DNA of 21,293 nt from JAZDMK01 sp043800975 (GTDB taxonomy: Bacteria > Bacteroidota > Bacteroidia > Bacteroidales > JAHJDW01): positions 1 to 21,293 of the forward strand of contig JAZDMK010000114.1 in assembly GCA_043800975.1 (NCBI GenBank). The letters are read 5' to 3'. The stretch's first letter is position 1; each line of letters starts with the position of its first letter. The notes beneath the pieces are model-generated. The model saw only the letters and a list, made by a program, of their open reading frames with translations. It searched no databases and was not told the DNA's origin. Made by a program: the position numbers and the translations under genes. Positions 6,407 through 15,898 of this stretch are shown here, piece after piece.

Positions 6407-9400
6407 ATGAAGCTCTTTAAGTGCATATTAGCTATTTTATCAATTTTGACAACATCGGTGAATGTTCAATCACAAACTATAGTTTACCACGAAAACTTTT
6501 CGGTAGCCGATAGTGTAGTATCGTCGGGCACACCCGGCTGGGCATTGTCCACAAGGCTGTACAACAGTTCGGCAAAAAGCGATTCGTCGCGGGTTGCCAC
6601 TTCGGGCACATCGGTATTAACCACAATTTCGATCAATACCACGGGCTACAGCTATGTGATGCTGAATTTCGCTCATATCTGCAAGATAGAATATGCCGAT
6701 TCGGCCTTAATAGAAGTTTCAAACGACAACGGTGTTACCTGGAACAGACTTAAACAAGCGAATTATTTAAGCGCGGGGAATTTTGGATCATTGGGTGACC
6801 ACTTCGCATCAACATCCTATCCCACTCTATGGGTGGCAAGTAACAATGCAACTACTCCACAAAACACATGGTGGAAAAATGAATCATTTGACATTTCAGC
6901 CTATGCTTCCAACTCTGCGCAGGTTCAAGTAAGGTTTTTACTAAAAGACGGAAATGCAAATGGCCATTTTACAAACTATGGCTGGATGCTGGACGACATT
7001 GTAGTTTCAGGATCTATTTCAGAATTAACACCCCCTTCTATTACACTGGTTCCAGTTATTGTTCAGGATACAATATGTGATGCGGGTACTATTACTATAA
7101 AAGCGGATATCACCGATGCTTCAGGTATTGACACTGCCTATATTGTATATAATATCAATGGAGGTCCTAACCAATATGCCGGAATGACTTTGTTATCAGG
7201 AAATACATACAGTGCAAATATCGTAGCATCATCATACAACACTCATTTTGATTATTATATACGTGCGATTGATAACTCAGGTTCTTCGAATGGAGCCAAT
7301 AGTGTAGCCCAATGGTTTTATACAAAGCTATGCCCTCAGGTTGTTCAGGTAGGGAGTGGGAGCACTGCATCGGCAATGTTGCCCTGCTATGGATACTCTT
7401 CGTTTTCATGTGGAAAACAACTTTATCTTGAAACAGAGATTAACACAAGCGGTGTTATTGATTCAATATTCTTTTATGTTGCTAATTCAGTAGGTTCGTT
7501 TAACATGATGAATCAGCGGGTTTTCATGAAAAATGTATCAAACTCAGTTTTCAGTGATGCTACAATGCCTGATACAACAACAATGACGCGCGTATTTAAT
7601 GGTTCAGTCAATTGGTCAGGTCCCGGCTGGAAAAAAATTCCGTGCACAAATAATTTTATTTACAACGGTTCGGATAATCTTCTGATATATTGGATAAACC
7701 TGGATGGATCATGGTCGGCCGGGTATCCTGTATTTATGTATACGTCCACAACAGATTATAAGGGTGGTTATAGTTATGATGACTATGTTTTCCCTCCAGC
7801 TTCCGGTAGCTTGACATATGACAGGCCCGACATTAAAATTGCTTTTAAACCCAAAGCTATACGTAACGATGATGCAGGCGTTAAACAAATAATTTCTCCG
7901 TCCGGTGCAGCATTATCAGCGGTTCCCCAAAACGTTGATGTTACGATTAAAAACTTTGGTGTTGATACGCTGGAAAAAGTAAATATTAACTGGCAGATAG
8001 ATGGTGTGCCTCAAACATCCTATAACTGGACGGGCAGTCTATTGCAGGGAATTATTTCGCCAGCAATTACGATAGCCAGCCCAACTTTTGCTCCGGGTTC
8101 ACATATTATTAAAGTCTGGACTTCGTCGCCTAACGATAGTATTGATTTGGTTAATTATAATGATACCTCTTATGTTAGCTTCTTTGCCTGTAGCGGTATC
8201 TTGAACGGCACCTATACCATCGGTGGTATTTTTGCAGATTATGCAACCATCAATGATGCTATTAATGCTATTAATATATGTGGCATAAGCGGCCCGGTTA
8301 CTTTCAATATTAATACGGGAAGCTACAATGAAAAATTTATCATTAATGATATACCGGGAACTTCTTCGGTCAACAGTATAACATTCCAGTCATTAACCGG
8401 GAATCAGAATGATGTTGTGATTTTTGACAGTTCTACATCCGCAAACAACAATTATATTTTGAAATTGAACGGTTCAAAATACATTAACTGGAAAAATGTA
8501 ACCCTGCAGAATAAGGGCGTAAGCTTTGGACGCGTTGTTGAATTTGCAGGAAGTATAAAAAACATTTTGCTGGAAGGCAACAAGCTCGTTGGGTCGGCAA
8601 CAACAAACACTTCAGATGCTGTCGCAATATTAAACGACAAGTCGACGGATTCGGTGATAACTATCAGAAACAATACATTTTTGAATGGGTCATATGCGAT
8701 ATGTAATTCTATTGGTTTGGGCTCTGTGTCGATGACAATTGAAGGAAATACCATTACTAATCCTTATTTCTGTGGGTTGTACATCAATGGTCGTGAAGAC
8801 ACGAAAATTATTGGCAATATTATCACGAGCACGTCAACGTATTCAGATTTCTTTGATGAATTCAATGGAATATGCATGGTAAACACAAGCGATACCATGC
8901 AAATACTGAAGAACAAAGTGTCGTGCGTGGTGGGTAAAGCTATTAATATTGAATACTGCACAGGAACAAATTCATTACATCGGCAGGTAAGCAACAATTT
9001 TGTAAGTCTTTCCGGAGACGGCTCTTCACCTGCATATGGAATCATTAATTATTATAGCGATTCGGTTAATTACTATTATAACTCCGTTAATATTACCTCT
9101 GCTGCTACTGCTGCATACGGTATGTTGATCGAAGCAGGAACTGTCCGGCTTCAAAATAACAACTTAGTAAACAACGGAGGCGGACCTGTAATTTATTGCG
9201 CTGTAAACACACTTCTTCTCAGTTCTAACTACAACAACATGTATACAAGCGGTACTGATCTTGGATATTGTGGTTCAAGCTGTACAACCCTGGCAAACTG
9301 GCAGGTTGCTTCTGGCAATGACGCTAACTCAGTTTCAGTAAACTCACTGTTTTTATCATCAACAGACTTGCATGTTACTGATGATTTGCTGAATGGAATT

Positions 9401-12400
9401 GGTAGTCCGGTTTCAGGCATCACAACAGATATCGATAATGAAACCCGAAATACATCCACACCGGATATCGGGGCCGATGAGTTTTCACCGGTTCTATGGG
9501 ATGCACGCGTTGCAGCCCTTGTTAATCCATCAACGGGATGCGGACTGGGATCAGAGCATGTTCAGCTTCGGATAATAAATAACGGAATTAACACGATCAC
9601 TACTTTCGATGCCAGCTTTATTCCTGATGTTGGTCAGGCAGTGGTGACAGAAACTGTAAATGAAACCATTCTTCCGACGGACACATTAATATATACGTTT
9701 ATTGCAACGATTGATTTTGGAACTACCATCGATTCTACAGCCAGTATCATTGCATGGGTAACACTGGCAGGAGATGTTTCTAACATGAACGATACTGTCA
9801 AAGCAGAAGTAGAATCATTTCATTTGCCGGTAAATCCTGTTGTTGTTTCTCCAATTTCAGTTCCTTATGCTACTGCAGCCACAATATCAGCCGTATCATC
9901 AGGTACATTGTTCTGGTATAATTCACCGACATCGAATGTTTATATCAGTCAGGGATCTTCGTATGTAACTCCCGTACTTTATAGCAATCCTACTACATAT
10001 TATGTTGAGAACCGTGAATCGGGATCCATCTTAGCAGATATTGGTACAGGAACAAGTTATAATTCGAACTTTAGTTATCCTTCTCCATATGGTACTTTTA
10101 GTAAAAGTTCGCGTGAGCAATATCTAATCAAAGCTTCAGAGCTTAATGCCGCAGGGATTAGTGCAGGCCCCATTTCTTCGCTTGCTTTTTATGTGGAAGA
10201 TAATTCAAATATAGATATATTAACCAATTACACTATTGCAATAGGGCACACATCACTTACAAGTCTCAACAACTGGGTTTCAGCTGGATTTACTAATGTT
10301 TATTCAAATTCAGGTTATGCGGTTACTATAGGATGGAATACACATACGTTCAGCACCCCATTTGTTTGGGATGGTGTAAGCAATATAGTTGTAGAAGATT
10401 GTTTTGAAAATAATACCGCAACTTTAACCAATAATGCATTGGTAAGGTATACGCCAACTTCATTTAATTCTGTATTAAACTATAATACGGGTACAGGAAG
10501 TGCTTGCGGTTCATCTCAGGTTTCGGGTGTTTATACTAACAGACCCAACATCAGGCTGAATGGGATGTCATCACCCTGTGCCAGCCAACGAATTCCACTT
10601 GTAATCAATCTGACTGGAGTACCTGCTAATGATGCTTCTGTTACTTCAATGATTACACCTAATACCGGAATTTTGCTTTCAGCCAACGAGCCAGTATGTA
10701 TTATGATACACAACTATGGAACAGCTAACATATCGAACTTTCCAGTGAGTTATCAAGTAGGTTCAACATCAACAATTACTGAAACGGTTACTTCAACTAT
10801 CAACTCAGGAGACAGTTTGACATACACTTTTACCAGTGGTGCTAATCTGGCAAACTCAGGAGCTACCTATAGTTTAAGAGCATGGGTGTCACTAACCGGA
10901 GATAATATTCATCAAAATGATACCGTAATAAAAACGGTGACCAATATAGCTTCTGTATACTGTGCTATTGGATGTTTATACGGAGATGAGGGAGCTGATA
11001 TAGGAAATGTAACTTTAAGCACACTTAATAATGGAGTTGCGCTTCCTGTAACAAACAATTGGACAGCAGTACATGCTTATACTGATTACGCCTCACTTAC
11101 GGCTACGCCATTAGTAAAAGGGAATACTTATTCTGCCAATGTAGGTATAATTACAGCATCTAATACTTTTGACACTACGACTGTAAAAATCTTTATTGAT
11201 TACAATCGAAATGGAGTTTTTGACCTTCCTGGTGAGTTAGCTTTTGGATCATGGGCGTCGGCTTCTAATAATATTGTTTCTGGAAACATAAGCATACCTT
11301 CAACTGCATCTTCAGGGCAAACAAGAATGAGGATAGTAGCCGTTAACACATCAGATACAAATATTGTTCAACCTTGTGTCACCTTCTATAGTGGAGAGGC
11401 AGAAGATTATACTGTAATCATCTTACCTCAAATTTCAAATGACGGGGGTGTGATTCAGTTTACTCAGCCTTCTGATACAACCACTACGTCAGGTGTTGCT
11501 GTACCCGTTGAAGTAGTAATCAAAAATTTTGGAACACAACCGATGACATCCTGTAACATTAAGTATAATGTCAATGGAGGTGCAGTAGTTTCGCAGAGCT
11601 GGTCGGGAAACCTTGCAGCCGGAGCTTCGGCAACAGTTGCACTTTCATCCTATTCAGCATTGGATGGATACAATCAGATTAAAGCTTATATTGAATTAAC
11701 AGGTGATATACACAAGCAGAATGATACATTGGTTATTACTGTTTTTGGCTTTCCAACAGAAAATATTTCTTGGACAGATAATTATGATGGCAACAACAAT
11801 TGGTATGCTGCGGGCAATGTGTGGGAAAGAGGATTGCCAAATTCCAGCGTAATCAATTACGCTCATACAGCTCCTAATGCATGGAAAACAATTGTGGCTG
11901 GCTACTATCCCAATAATCAGGATGCGTGCCTGTACTCTCCATTTTTTAACTTCCAAAATGTTGACAATGCAGTTCTCAGTTTTTATCAGTGGTATAACAT
12001 TCAAGTGAATAATGATGCTGGCCGGATTGAATATTCGACAAATGGTACCACTTGGGTTGCTTTGGGTTCAGTGGGAGATCCATTAGGAACAAACTGGTAT
12101 AACACGAATTATGCTGGCTTTACCGGCTGGAGTGGCAACAATGGCGGATGGGTTCAATCAAGCTATGTTTTGACAGCATTTAACAACTATCCAACACCTG
12201 TTCAATTCCGCTATCATTTTAAATCTGACGCATCAGGCTTTCAGGATGGATGGGCTGTTGATGATTTTGCTATCACTGTTCCATCTATTGCTAAGGATGC
12301 CGGAGTTAATGAAATCATTACACCCGGAACGGGGTCAGTTTTAACAGGAACTAGTACACCCGTAAAAGTAGTTGTAGAAAACTTCGGGTTAGATACTTTG

Positions 12401-13219
12401 CATTCTTTAACCGTAGCATACAAGGTTGAAAACAATGCGCCAACAACCCAGGCATGGTCGGGCACACTTGCTCCCGGCGACACTATGCTCTTCAGTTTCA
12501 CACAGCCCTACATATCATTGGATCACAACTACAGACTCTGTTCATATACAATTTTGTCAGGTGATACTTATCATTCAAATGACACAACCTGTAAAAACAT
12601 AATCTTTTCTCCCATCCCTGATGATGCAGGCATATACGCGATAGTTGAACCGGGCACCCAGTCTTACATTAACTATCCAAATTATGTGGTTGTTACTTTG
12701 AAGAATTTTGGAACAAACACAATATCTTCAATGAATGTTTCATATAAGGTTGGCAGTAACGCTACGGTAACAGAAGCCTGGTCGGGCTCACTTGCCGGGG
12801 GTGCTAGTGTTCCATTCACTTTTGCAACAACTTTTATGTCGCCTATAAATATGTATACACTAACTGTATACACTGATTTAGGAGCCGATGGGTACAGGTA
12901 CAATGACACTTTACGCAAAAGTGTTCAGGGTATTGTTGGTATTGAAGAAAATGCTGGAAGTATTTTCGGCTTATACCAGAATATTCCTAACCCTGCAAGA
13001 AATACTACGGTTATACCTTTTTCATTACCTGAAAATGGAAATGCAGCAATCGAAATCAGGAATGTACTGGGACAATTAATGTTTTCTCAACAAAGACAAG
13101 AGAATTCAGGAAAGCACACCCTGGAAATTGATGTTAATGAGTGGCCTTCGGGAATTTATTTCTACTCACTTGTTTTCGATAATATGAAAATTGTTAAAAA
13201 AATGACAATTAGCAGATAA
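6407..13219 (+). CDS. Giant (2270 aa) type A T9SS surface protein with CARDB-like, beta-helix and GEVED-like modules
   Basis: Signal peptide 1-22 (VNVQSQ). Residues ~24-205 form a MAM-like jelly roll (HENFSV, GWMLDDIVVSG); ~210-310 an Ig-like region; ~483-593 the first CARDB-like module (DDAGVKQIISP, VTIKNFG). Residues ~597-1028 form a right-handed beta-helix region with many N-x-I/V turns (IEGNTITNPY, TKIIGNIITS), ending DIGADEFSPV. Further CARDB-like modules lie at ~1031-1139, 1408-1515, 1677-1781, 1962-2065 and 2071-2176. A region at ~1206-1386 is not recognised. A GEVED-like domain lies at ~1516-1674 (IFIDYNRNGVFD, GEAEDYTVII) and a second jelly roll at ~1782-1961 (GWAVDDFAI). Residues ~2177-2270 are a type A sorting domain (YQNIPNPARNTTVIPFSLP, WPSGIYFYSL). 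No catalytic site is evident; an adhesin or glycan-binding role is inferred. Confidence 0.9.
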   Translation: MKLFKCILAILSILTTSVNVQSQTIVYHENFSVADSVVSSGTPGWALSTRLYNSSAKSDSSRVATSGTSVLTTISINTTGYSYVMLNFAHICKIEYADSALIEVSNDNGVTWNRLKQANYLSAGNFGSLGDHFASTSYPTLWVASNNATTPQNTWWKNESFDISAYASNSAQVQVRFLLKDGNANGHFTNYGWMLDDIVVSGSISELTPPSITLVPVIVQDTICDAGTITIKADITDASGIDTAYIVYNINGGPNQYAGMTLLSGNTYSANIVASSYNTHFDYYIRAIDNSGSSNGANSVAQWFYTKLCPQVVQVGSGSTASAMLPCYGYSSFSCGKQLYLETEINTSGVIDSIFFYVANSVGSFNMMNQRVFMKNVSNSVFSDATMPDTTTMTRVFNGSVNWSGPGWKKIPCTNNFIYNGSDNLLIYWINLDGSWSAGYPVFMYTSTTDYKGGYSYDDYVFPPASGSLTYDRPDIKIAFKPKAIRNDDAGVKQIISPSGAALSAVPQNVDVTIKNFGVDTLEKVNINWQIDGVPQTSYNWTGSLLQGIISPAITIASPTFAPGSHIIKVWTSSPNDSIDLVNYNDTSYVSFFACSGILNGTYTIGGIFADYATINDAINAINICGISGPVTFNINTGSYNEKFIINDIPGTSSVNSITFQSLTGNQNDVVIFDSSTSANNNYILKLNGSKYINWKNVTLQNKGVSFGRVVEFAGSIKNILLEGNKLVGSATTNTSDAVAILNDKSTDSVITIRNNTFLNGSYAICNSIGLGSVSMTIEGNTITNPYFCGLYINGREDTKIIGNIITSTSTYSDFFDEFNGICMVNTSDTMQILKNKVSCVVGKAINIEYCTGTNSLHRQVSNNFVSLSGDGSSPAYGIINYYSDSVNYYYNSVNITSAATAAYGMLIEAGTVRLQNNNLVNNGGGPVIYCAVNTLLLSSNYNNMYTSGTDLGYCGSSCTTLANWQVASGNDANSVSVNSLFLSSTDLHVTDDLLNGIGSPVSGITTDIDNETRNTSTPDIGADEFSPVLWDARVAALVNPSTGCGLGSEHVQLRIINNGINTITTFDASFIPDVGQAVVTETVNETILPTDTLIYTFIATIDFGTTIDSTASIIAWVTLAGDVSNMNDTVKAEVESFHLPVNPVVVSPISVPYATAATISAVSSGTLFWYNSPTSNVYISQGSSYVTPVLYSNPTTYYVENRESGSILADIGTGTSYNSNFSYPSPYGTFSKSSREQYLIKASELNAAGISAGPISSLAFYVEDNSNIDILTNYTIAIGHTSLTSLNNWVSAGFTNVYSNSGYAVTIGWNTHTFSTPFVWDGVSNIVVEDCFENNTATLTNNALVRYTPTSFNSVLNYNTGTGSACGSSQVSGVYTNRPNIRLNGMSSPCASQRIPLVINLTGVPANDASVTSMITPNTGILLSANEPVCIMIHNYGTANISNFPVSYQVGSTSTITETVTSTINSGDSLTYTFTSGANLANSGATYSLRAWVSLTGDNIHQNDTVIKTVTNIASVYCAIGCLYGDEGADIGNVTLSTLNNGVALPVTNNWTAVHAYTDYASLTATPLVKGNTYSANVGIITASNTFDTTTVKIFIDYNRNGVFDLPGELAFGSWASASNNIVSGNISIPSTASSGQTRMRIVAVNTSDTNIVQPCVTFYSGEAEDYTVIILPQISNDGGVIQFTQPSDTTTTSGVAVPVEVVIKNFGTQPMTSCNIKYNVNGGAVVSQSWSGNLAAGASATVALSSYSALDGYNQIKAYIELTGDIHKQNDTLVITVFGFPTENISWTDNYDGNNNWYAAGNVWERGLPNSSVINYAHTAPNAWKTIVAGYYPNNQDACLYSPFFNFQNVDNAVLSFYQWYNIQVNNDAGRIEYSTNGTTWVALGSVGDPLGTNWYNTNYAGFTGWSGNNGGWVQSSYVLTAFNNYPTPVQFRYHFKSDASGFQDGWAVDDFAITVPSIAKDAGVNEIITPGTGSVLTGTSTPVKVVVENFGLDTLHSLTVAYKVENNAPTTQAWSGTLAPGDTMLFSFTQPYISLDHNYRLCSYTILSGDTYHSNDTTCKNIIFSPIPDDAGIYAIVEPGTQSYINYPNYVVVTLKNFGTNTISSMNVSYKVGSNATVTEAWSGSLAGGASVPFTFATTFMSPINMYTLTVYTDLGADGYRYNDTLRKSVQGIVGIEENAGSIFGLYQNIPNPARNTTVIPFSLPENGNAAIEIRNVLGQLMFSQQRQENSGKHTLEIDVNEWPSGIYFYSLVFDNMKIVKKMTISR

Positions 13220-13241
13220 AAGCAGTTTGTAAAATTGATAA

Positions 13242-13303
13242 AACAAAAACACTATGAAAAATATAATAAAACAGAGCTTTATAAAAATCATAGTGTTTTT
13301 GTT
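13242..13303 (+). promoter_or_regulatory. 16-bp perfect inverted repeat spanning a start codon
   Basis: The left arm AACAAAAACACTATGA (13242-13257) is the exact reverse complement of the right arm TCATAGTGTTTTTGTT (13288-13303), with a 30-nt loop. The ATG of the next gene (13254-13256) lies in the left arm and the right arm lies in its signal-peptide codons. In mRNA the hairpin would bury the start codon. It is not a typical terminator: the loop is long, there is little G+C and no U-run follows, and it lies partly inside the gene. Confidence 0.6.
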
Positions 13304-13712
13304 ATTGCTACTACCATTTAGTCTAATGGCTCAGGATACTGAATGGACTAAATATTGCGAAAAAGAAGGTGTGAATGTTTTCTATAGATTATCTGATTGT
13401 AATATTCCAGAGGAGGGAATATACCGTCAGTATTATATGCTGAAATTCGAAAATACCAATTCGTATAAAGTAAAAGTGCAATGGAATATTGAATTGTGGT
13501 ATAACAATAAATGTGAAACCTGTAATGATCCGGAAAATATTGAGTATAAATCTCAGTTAGATATTCCTGCAAGTAGCACTATTCAGGGAGAGTGTTCTAC
13601 AAAATTCAAAAAAGAATTGAAAGTGTTTTCAAAGCTTTTAAAATTCCCGGGTTCTAAAGTATTAACTCGTTTCGAACTAAATAAAATTTCCGTTTTAAAA
13701 GCAGAGTTATGA
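13254..13712 (+). CDS. Small exported protein of unknown function, coupled to the following cargo
   Basis: A 152-residue protein with a clear Sec signal (IIKQSFIKIIVFLLLLLPFSLMAQ, residues ~4-27) and a mature part of about 125 residues. The mature part holds four Cys outside the signal (YCEKEG, SDCNIP, KCETCND) plus GECSTKF, and strand-like segments such as YYMLKFENTNSYKVKVQWNI. The shape suggests one compact beta-sandwich stabilised by disulfides, but I do not recognise the family. It has no T9SS sorting domain, so it should stay in the periplasm or be an envelope protein. It starts 34 nt after the giant gene, within an inverted repeat, and its stop overlaps the next start (ATGA at 13709-13712). 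Coupled translation suggests it works with the type B cargo downstream. Confidence 0.75.
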   Translation: MKNIIKQSFIKIIVFLLLLLPFSLMAQDTEWTKYCEKEGVNVFYRLSDCNIPEEGIYRQYYMLKFENTNSYKVKVQWNIELWYNNKCETCNDPENIEYKSQLDIPASSTIQGECSTKFKKELKVFSKLLKFPGSKVLTRFELNKISVLKAEL

Positions 13713-15790
13713 AGAAAAAACTAATAAAAATTGTTTTAATCATAGCTGTAATATTAATAAAAAGCAATGGTTATAATGCACAGGCGCAAATTCAGTGTAG
13801 TATGAGTGCTGTTGCAAACGACACTATTATTTGTCCCGGAGATTCGGTATATTTTAATGCAACGGGTGCAATTGCGGGCATTGCGCTTTCTAACAATTTC
13901 AACAGCGGCACTGTGGGCTCGGGTTGGTTTGCTACTACTGCAGCACAATTTACAACTAACACATGTGTTCCTACATTTGATGGGTCCATGTATCTTTGGA
14001 TGGGTACTACTTCGCCTAACCCAAGAATACTTGAGTCGTTAGACTTTAATGTTCTAAATGGAGGGACAATACAGTGGAATATGATTTATTCCGAACAATC
14101 AGGTTCTGTGCCATGCGATGGCCCTGATCAGGCGGATGAAGGTGTGGAAGTACAATATTCAACAAACGGAGGCGGAACATGGAACTCATTTTTGTACTTT
14201 CAACCTGATGGAAATGTTATGATATCAAATCCACATACTTCGAATGTAGTTACAAGTGGTGGCAGCACCGCATTTACAAGTTGGACCACGCAAACCTGGC
14301 CAATTCCTGCTGCAGCTATGACAGCGTCAACACGCTTTCGGTGGTTTCAGGACGCTACATCGGGTGCAGATTATGACCATTGGGGTGTCGACAATGTAAT
14401 AATAACCAGTACTATTCCCTCACATGTTTATTGGCTTCCGGCTACCGGGTTAACCAATGATACTATTCTGAATCCCCACGCAGCTATGTCTGCTACTACT
14501 ACATATACAGTTTGGATATCTAATGGTATAGATTCCTGTTATGATAATATTACTATTCATATTAACAATATACCTACTTCTTCATTTAGTATAGATTCTC
14601 TAGTGTGCACCGGATCTACTGCAAATATTGCGTATACGGGTTCCGCACAGGGAAGCGCAACTTATAACTGGAATTTTAACGGTGGTAGTATTATATCAGG
14701 TTCGGGATCGGGTCCTTATACTGTTAACTGGACAACTCCCGGTGTTTATAATGTTTCTCTTTCTGTTAGTGAAGAAGGATGTCTTTCTCAACCTACAACA
14801 ATTCCAATCCATATTTATCAATTCGGAGCTACAATATCCTCATCTAATCCTGTAAGTTGTTATGGAGACAATAATGGAAGTGCAACAGCTGCAATCAATG
14901 GTGGACAAGGACCCGTTACATATTTATGGAACACAGTTCCCGGGCAAACCGGGTCAACTGCTACAGGTCTTTCAGGTGGACAAAGTTATTACGTTATAAT
15001 AACTGATAGCCTTGGTTGTGCTACATCGGCAAGTATTCAGCTTGCTCAGCCAACACAGCTTTCAGTATCTGTTTCTAATGATACTACAGTGTGTCCCAAT
15101 ACACAAGTCGCAATTTCTGCATATACGTCCGGAGGTACTCAGCCATATACATATTTGTGGAATACAGGCAATAATACGAGCACTGTAAACAATGTTATTG
15201 GTTACAATCCTCAAACATTTTATGTTACAGTTACGGATGATAATGGGTGCAATAATTATGGTCAAATAGATGTAACACCCTTTCAATTAAACGGGTCATT
15301 GACTGTAGACACTTTGGTTCAAATATTAACCCATAATTTTATTTTTGCCTGGACAGGTGATCCGTGTACGAGTTACAGCTGGGATTTTGGTGATGGTACA
15401 ACCGGGACTGGAATGAGCATGACACATATTTTCAGCTCATCCGGAGTGTTTAATGTTACATTGACAACAGTTTCTTCGGAAGGATGTACTTATGTTTATA
15501 CAATTCCAATAGAAGTTATTTACCCAAGTGAAATGGAAATACCCAATGTTTTTACTCCGAATATCGATGTATATAATGATGTTTTTATTCCTAACAGTGA
15601 TGGTGAATTCACAAATTATTTAATGCAGATATTTAACCGTTGGGGGAATAAAATATTTGAAAGCACTGTTATTAGTCAGGGATGGGATGGGATTGGATGT
15701 TCTGATGGCACTTACTTCTACATTATTGAAGCTTCGGCATCAGATCGCAAAGTTTACAAATTAAACGGACCATTATCGCTGATAAGATAA
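13709..15790 (+). CDS. Type B T9SS cargo with Reelin-like N-terminal domain, PKD and SprB modules
   Basis: A 693-residue protein. Residues 1-26 are the signal (cleavage near NAQAQ). Residues ~61-239 resemble a Reelin-type jelly roll: FDGSMYLWMG, PRILESLDFNV, EGVEVQYSTNGGGTWNSF, ASTRFRWFQDATSGADYDHW and GVDNVIIT follow the order seen in Reelin subrepeats. Then come an Ig-like segment (~240-290, YWLPATGLTNDTILNP), a PKD-like module (~291-370), a SprB repeat (~372-450, CYGDNNGSATA), a second SprB-like unit (~450-526, PYTYLWNTGNN), and a PKD domain (~527-606, YSWDFGDGTTG). The end is a CHU_C type B sorting domain (~607-693: PNVFTPN, FNRWGNKIF, GWDGIG, DGTYFYI). Its start overlaps the previous gene by four bases, implying one transcript. 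Inferred role: surface binding protein. Confidence 0.88.
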   Translation: MKKKLIKIVLIIAVILIKSNGYNAQAQIQCSMSAVANDTIICPGDSVYFNATGAIAGIALSNNFNSGTVGSGWFATTAAQFTTNTCVPTFDGSMYLWMGTTSPNPRILESLDFNVLNGGTIQWNMIYSEQSGSVPCDGPDQADEGVEVQYSTNGGGTWNSFLYFQPDGNVMISNPHTSNVVTSGGSTAFTSWTTQTWPIPAAAMTASTRFRWFQDATSGADYDHWGVDNVIITSTIPSHVYWLPATGLTNDTILNPHAAMSATTTYTVWISNGIDSCYDNITIHINNIPTSSFSIDSLVCTGSTANIAYTGSAQGSATYNWNFNGGSIISGSGSGPYTVNWTTPGVYNVSLSVSEEGCLSQPTTIPIHIYQFGATISSSNPVSCYGDNNGSATAAINGGQGPVTYLWNTVPGQTGSTATGLSGGQSYYVIITDSLGCATSASIQLAQPTQLSVSVSNDTTVCPNTQVAISAYTSGGTQPYTYLWNTGNNTSTVNNVIGYNPQTFYVTVTDDNGCNNYGQIDVTPFQLNGSLTVDTLVQILTHNFIFAWTGDPCTSYSWDFGDGTTGTGMSMTHIFSSSGVFNVTLTTVSSEGCTYVYTIPIEVIYPSEMEIPNVFTPNIDVYNDVFIPNSDGEFTNYLMQIFNRWGNKIFESTVISQGWDGIGCSDGTYFYIIEASASDRKVYKLNGPLSLIR

Positions 15791-15811
15791 TAGCTGCATT
15801 GGTGAGTATAA

Positions 15812-15830
15812 GAGTTGAATATTTTAACTC
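15812..15830 (+). terminator. Weak intrinsic terminator candidate
   Basis: GAGTTGAA / TTTTAACTC can form an 8-bp stem (one G-T pair) with a 3-nt loop, 21 nt after the stop at 15790 and followed by the T/A-rich stretch aattatttta. The stem is low in G+C and the U-run is interrupted, so read-through into the gene at 15899 is possible. The rest of the gap (15831-15898) is very A/T-rich, and I could not place a convincing promoter in it. Confidence 0.3.
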
Positions 15831-15898
15831 AATTATTTTAAATTAAAAATCAAAAATAAAAATCAACTTAACTTTTTAAACTTTTAGTTTTATTTAAC

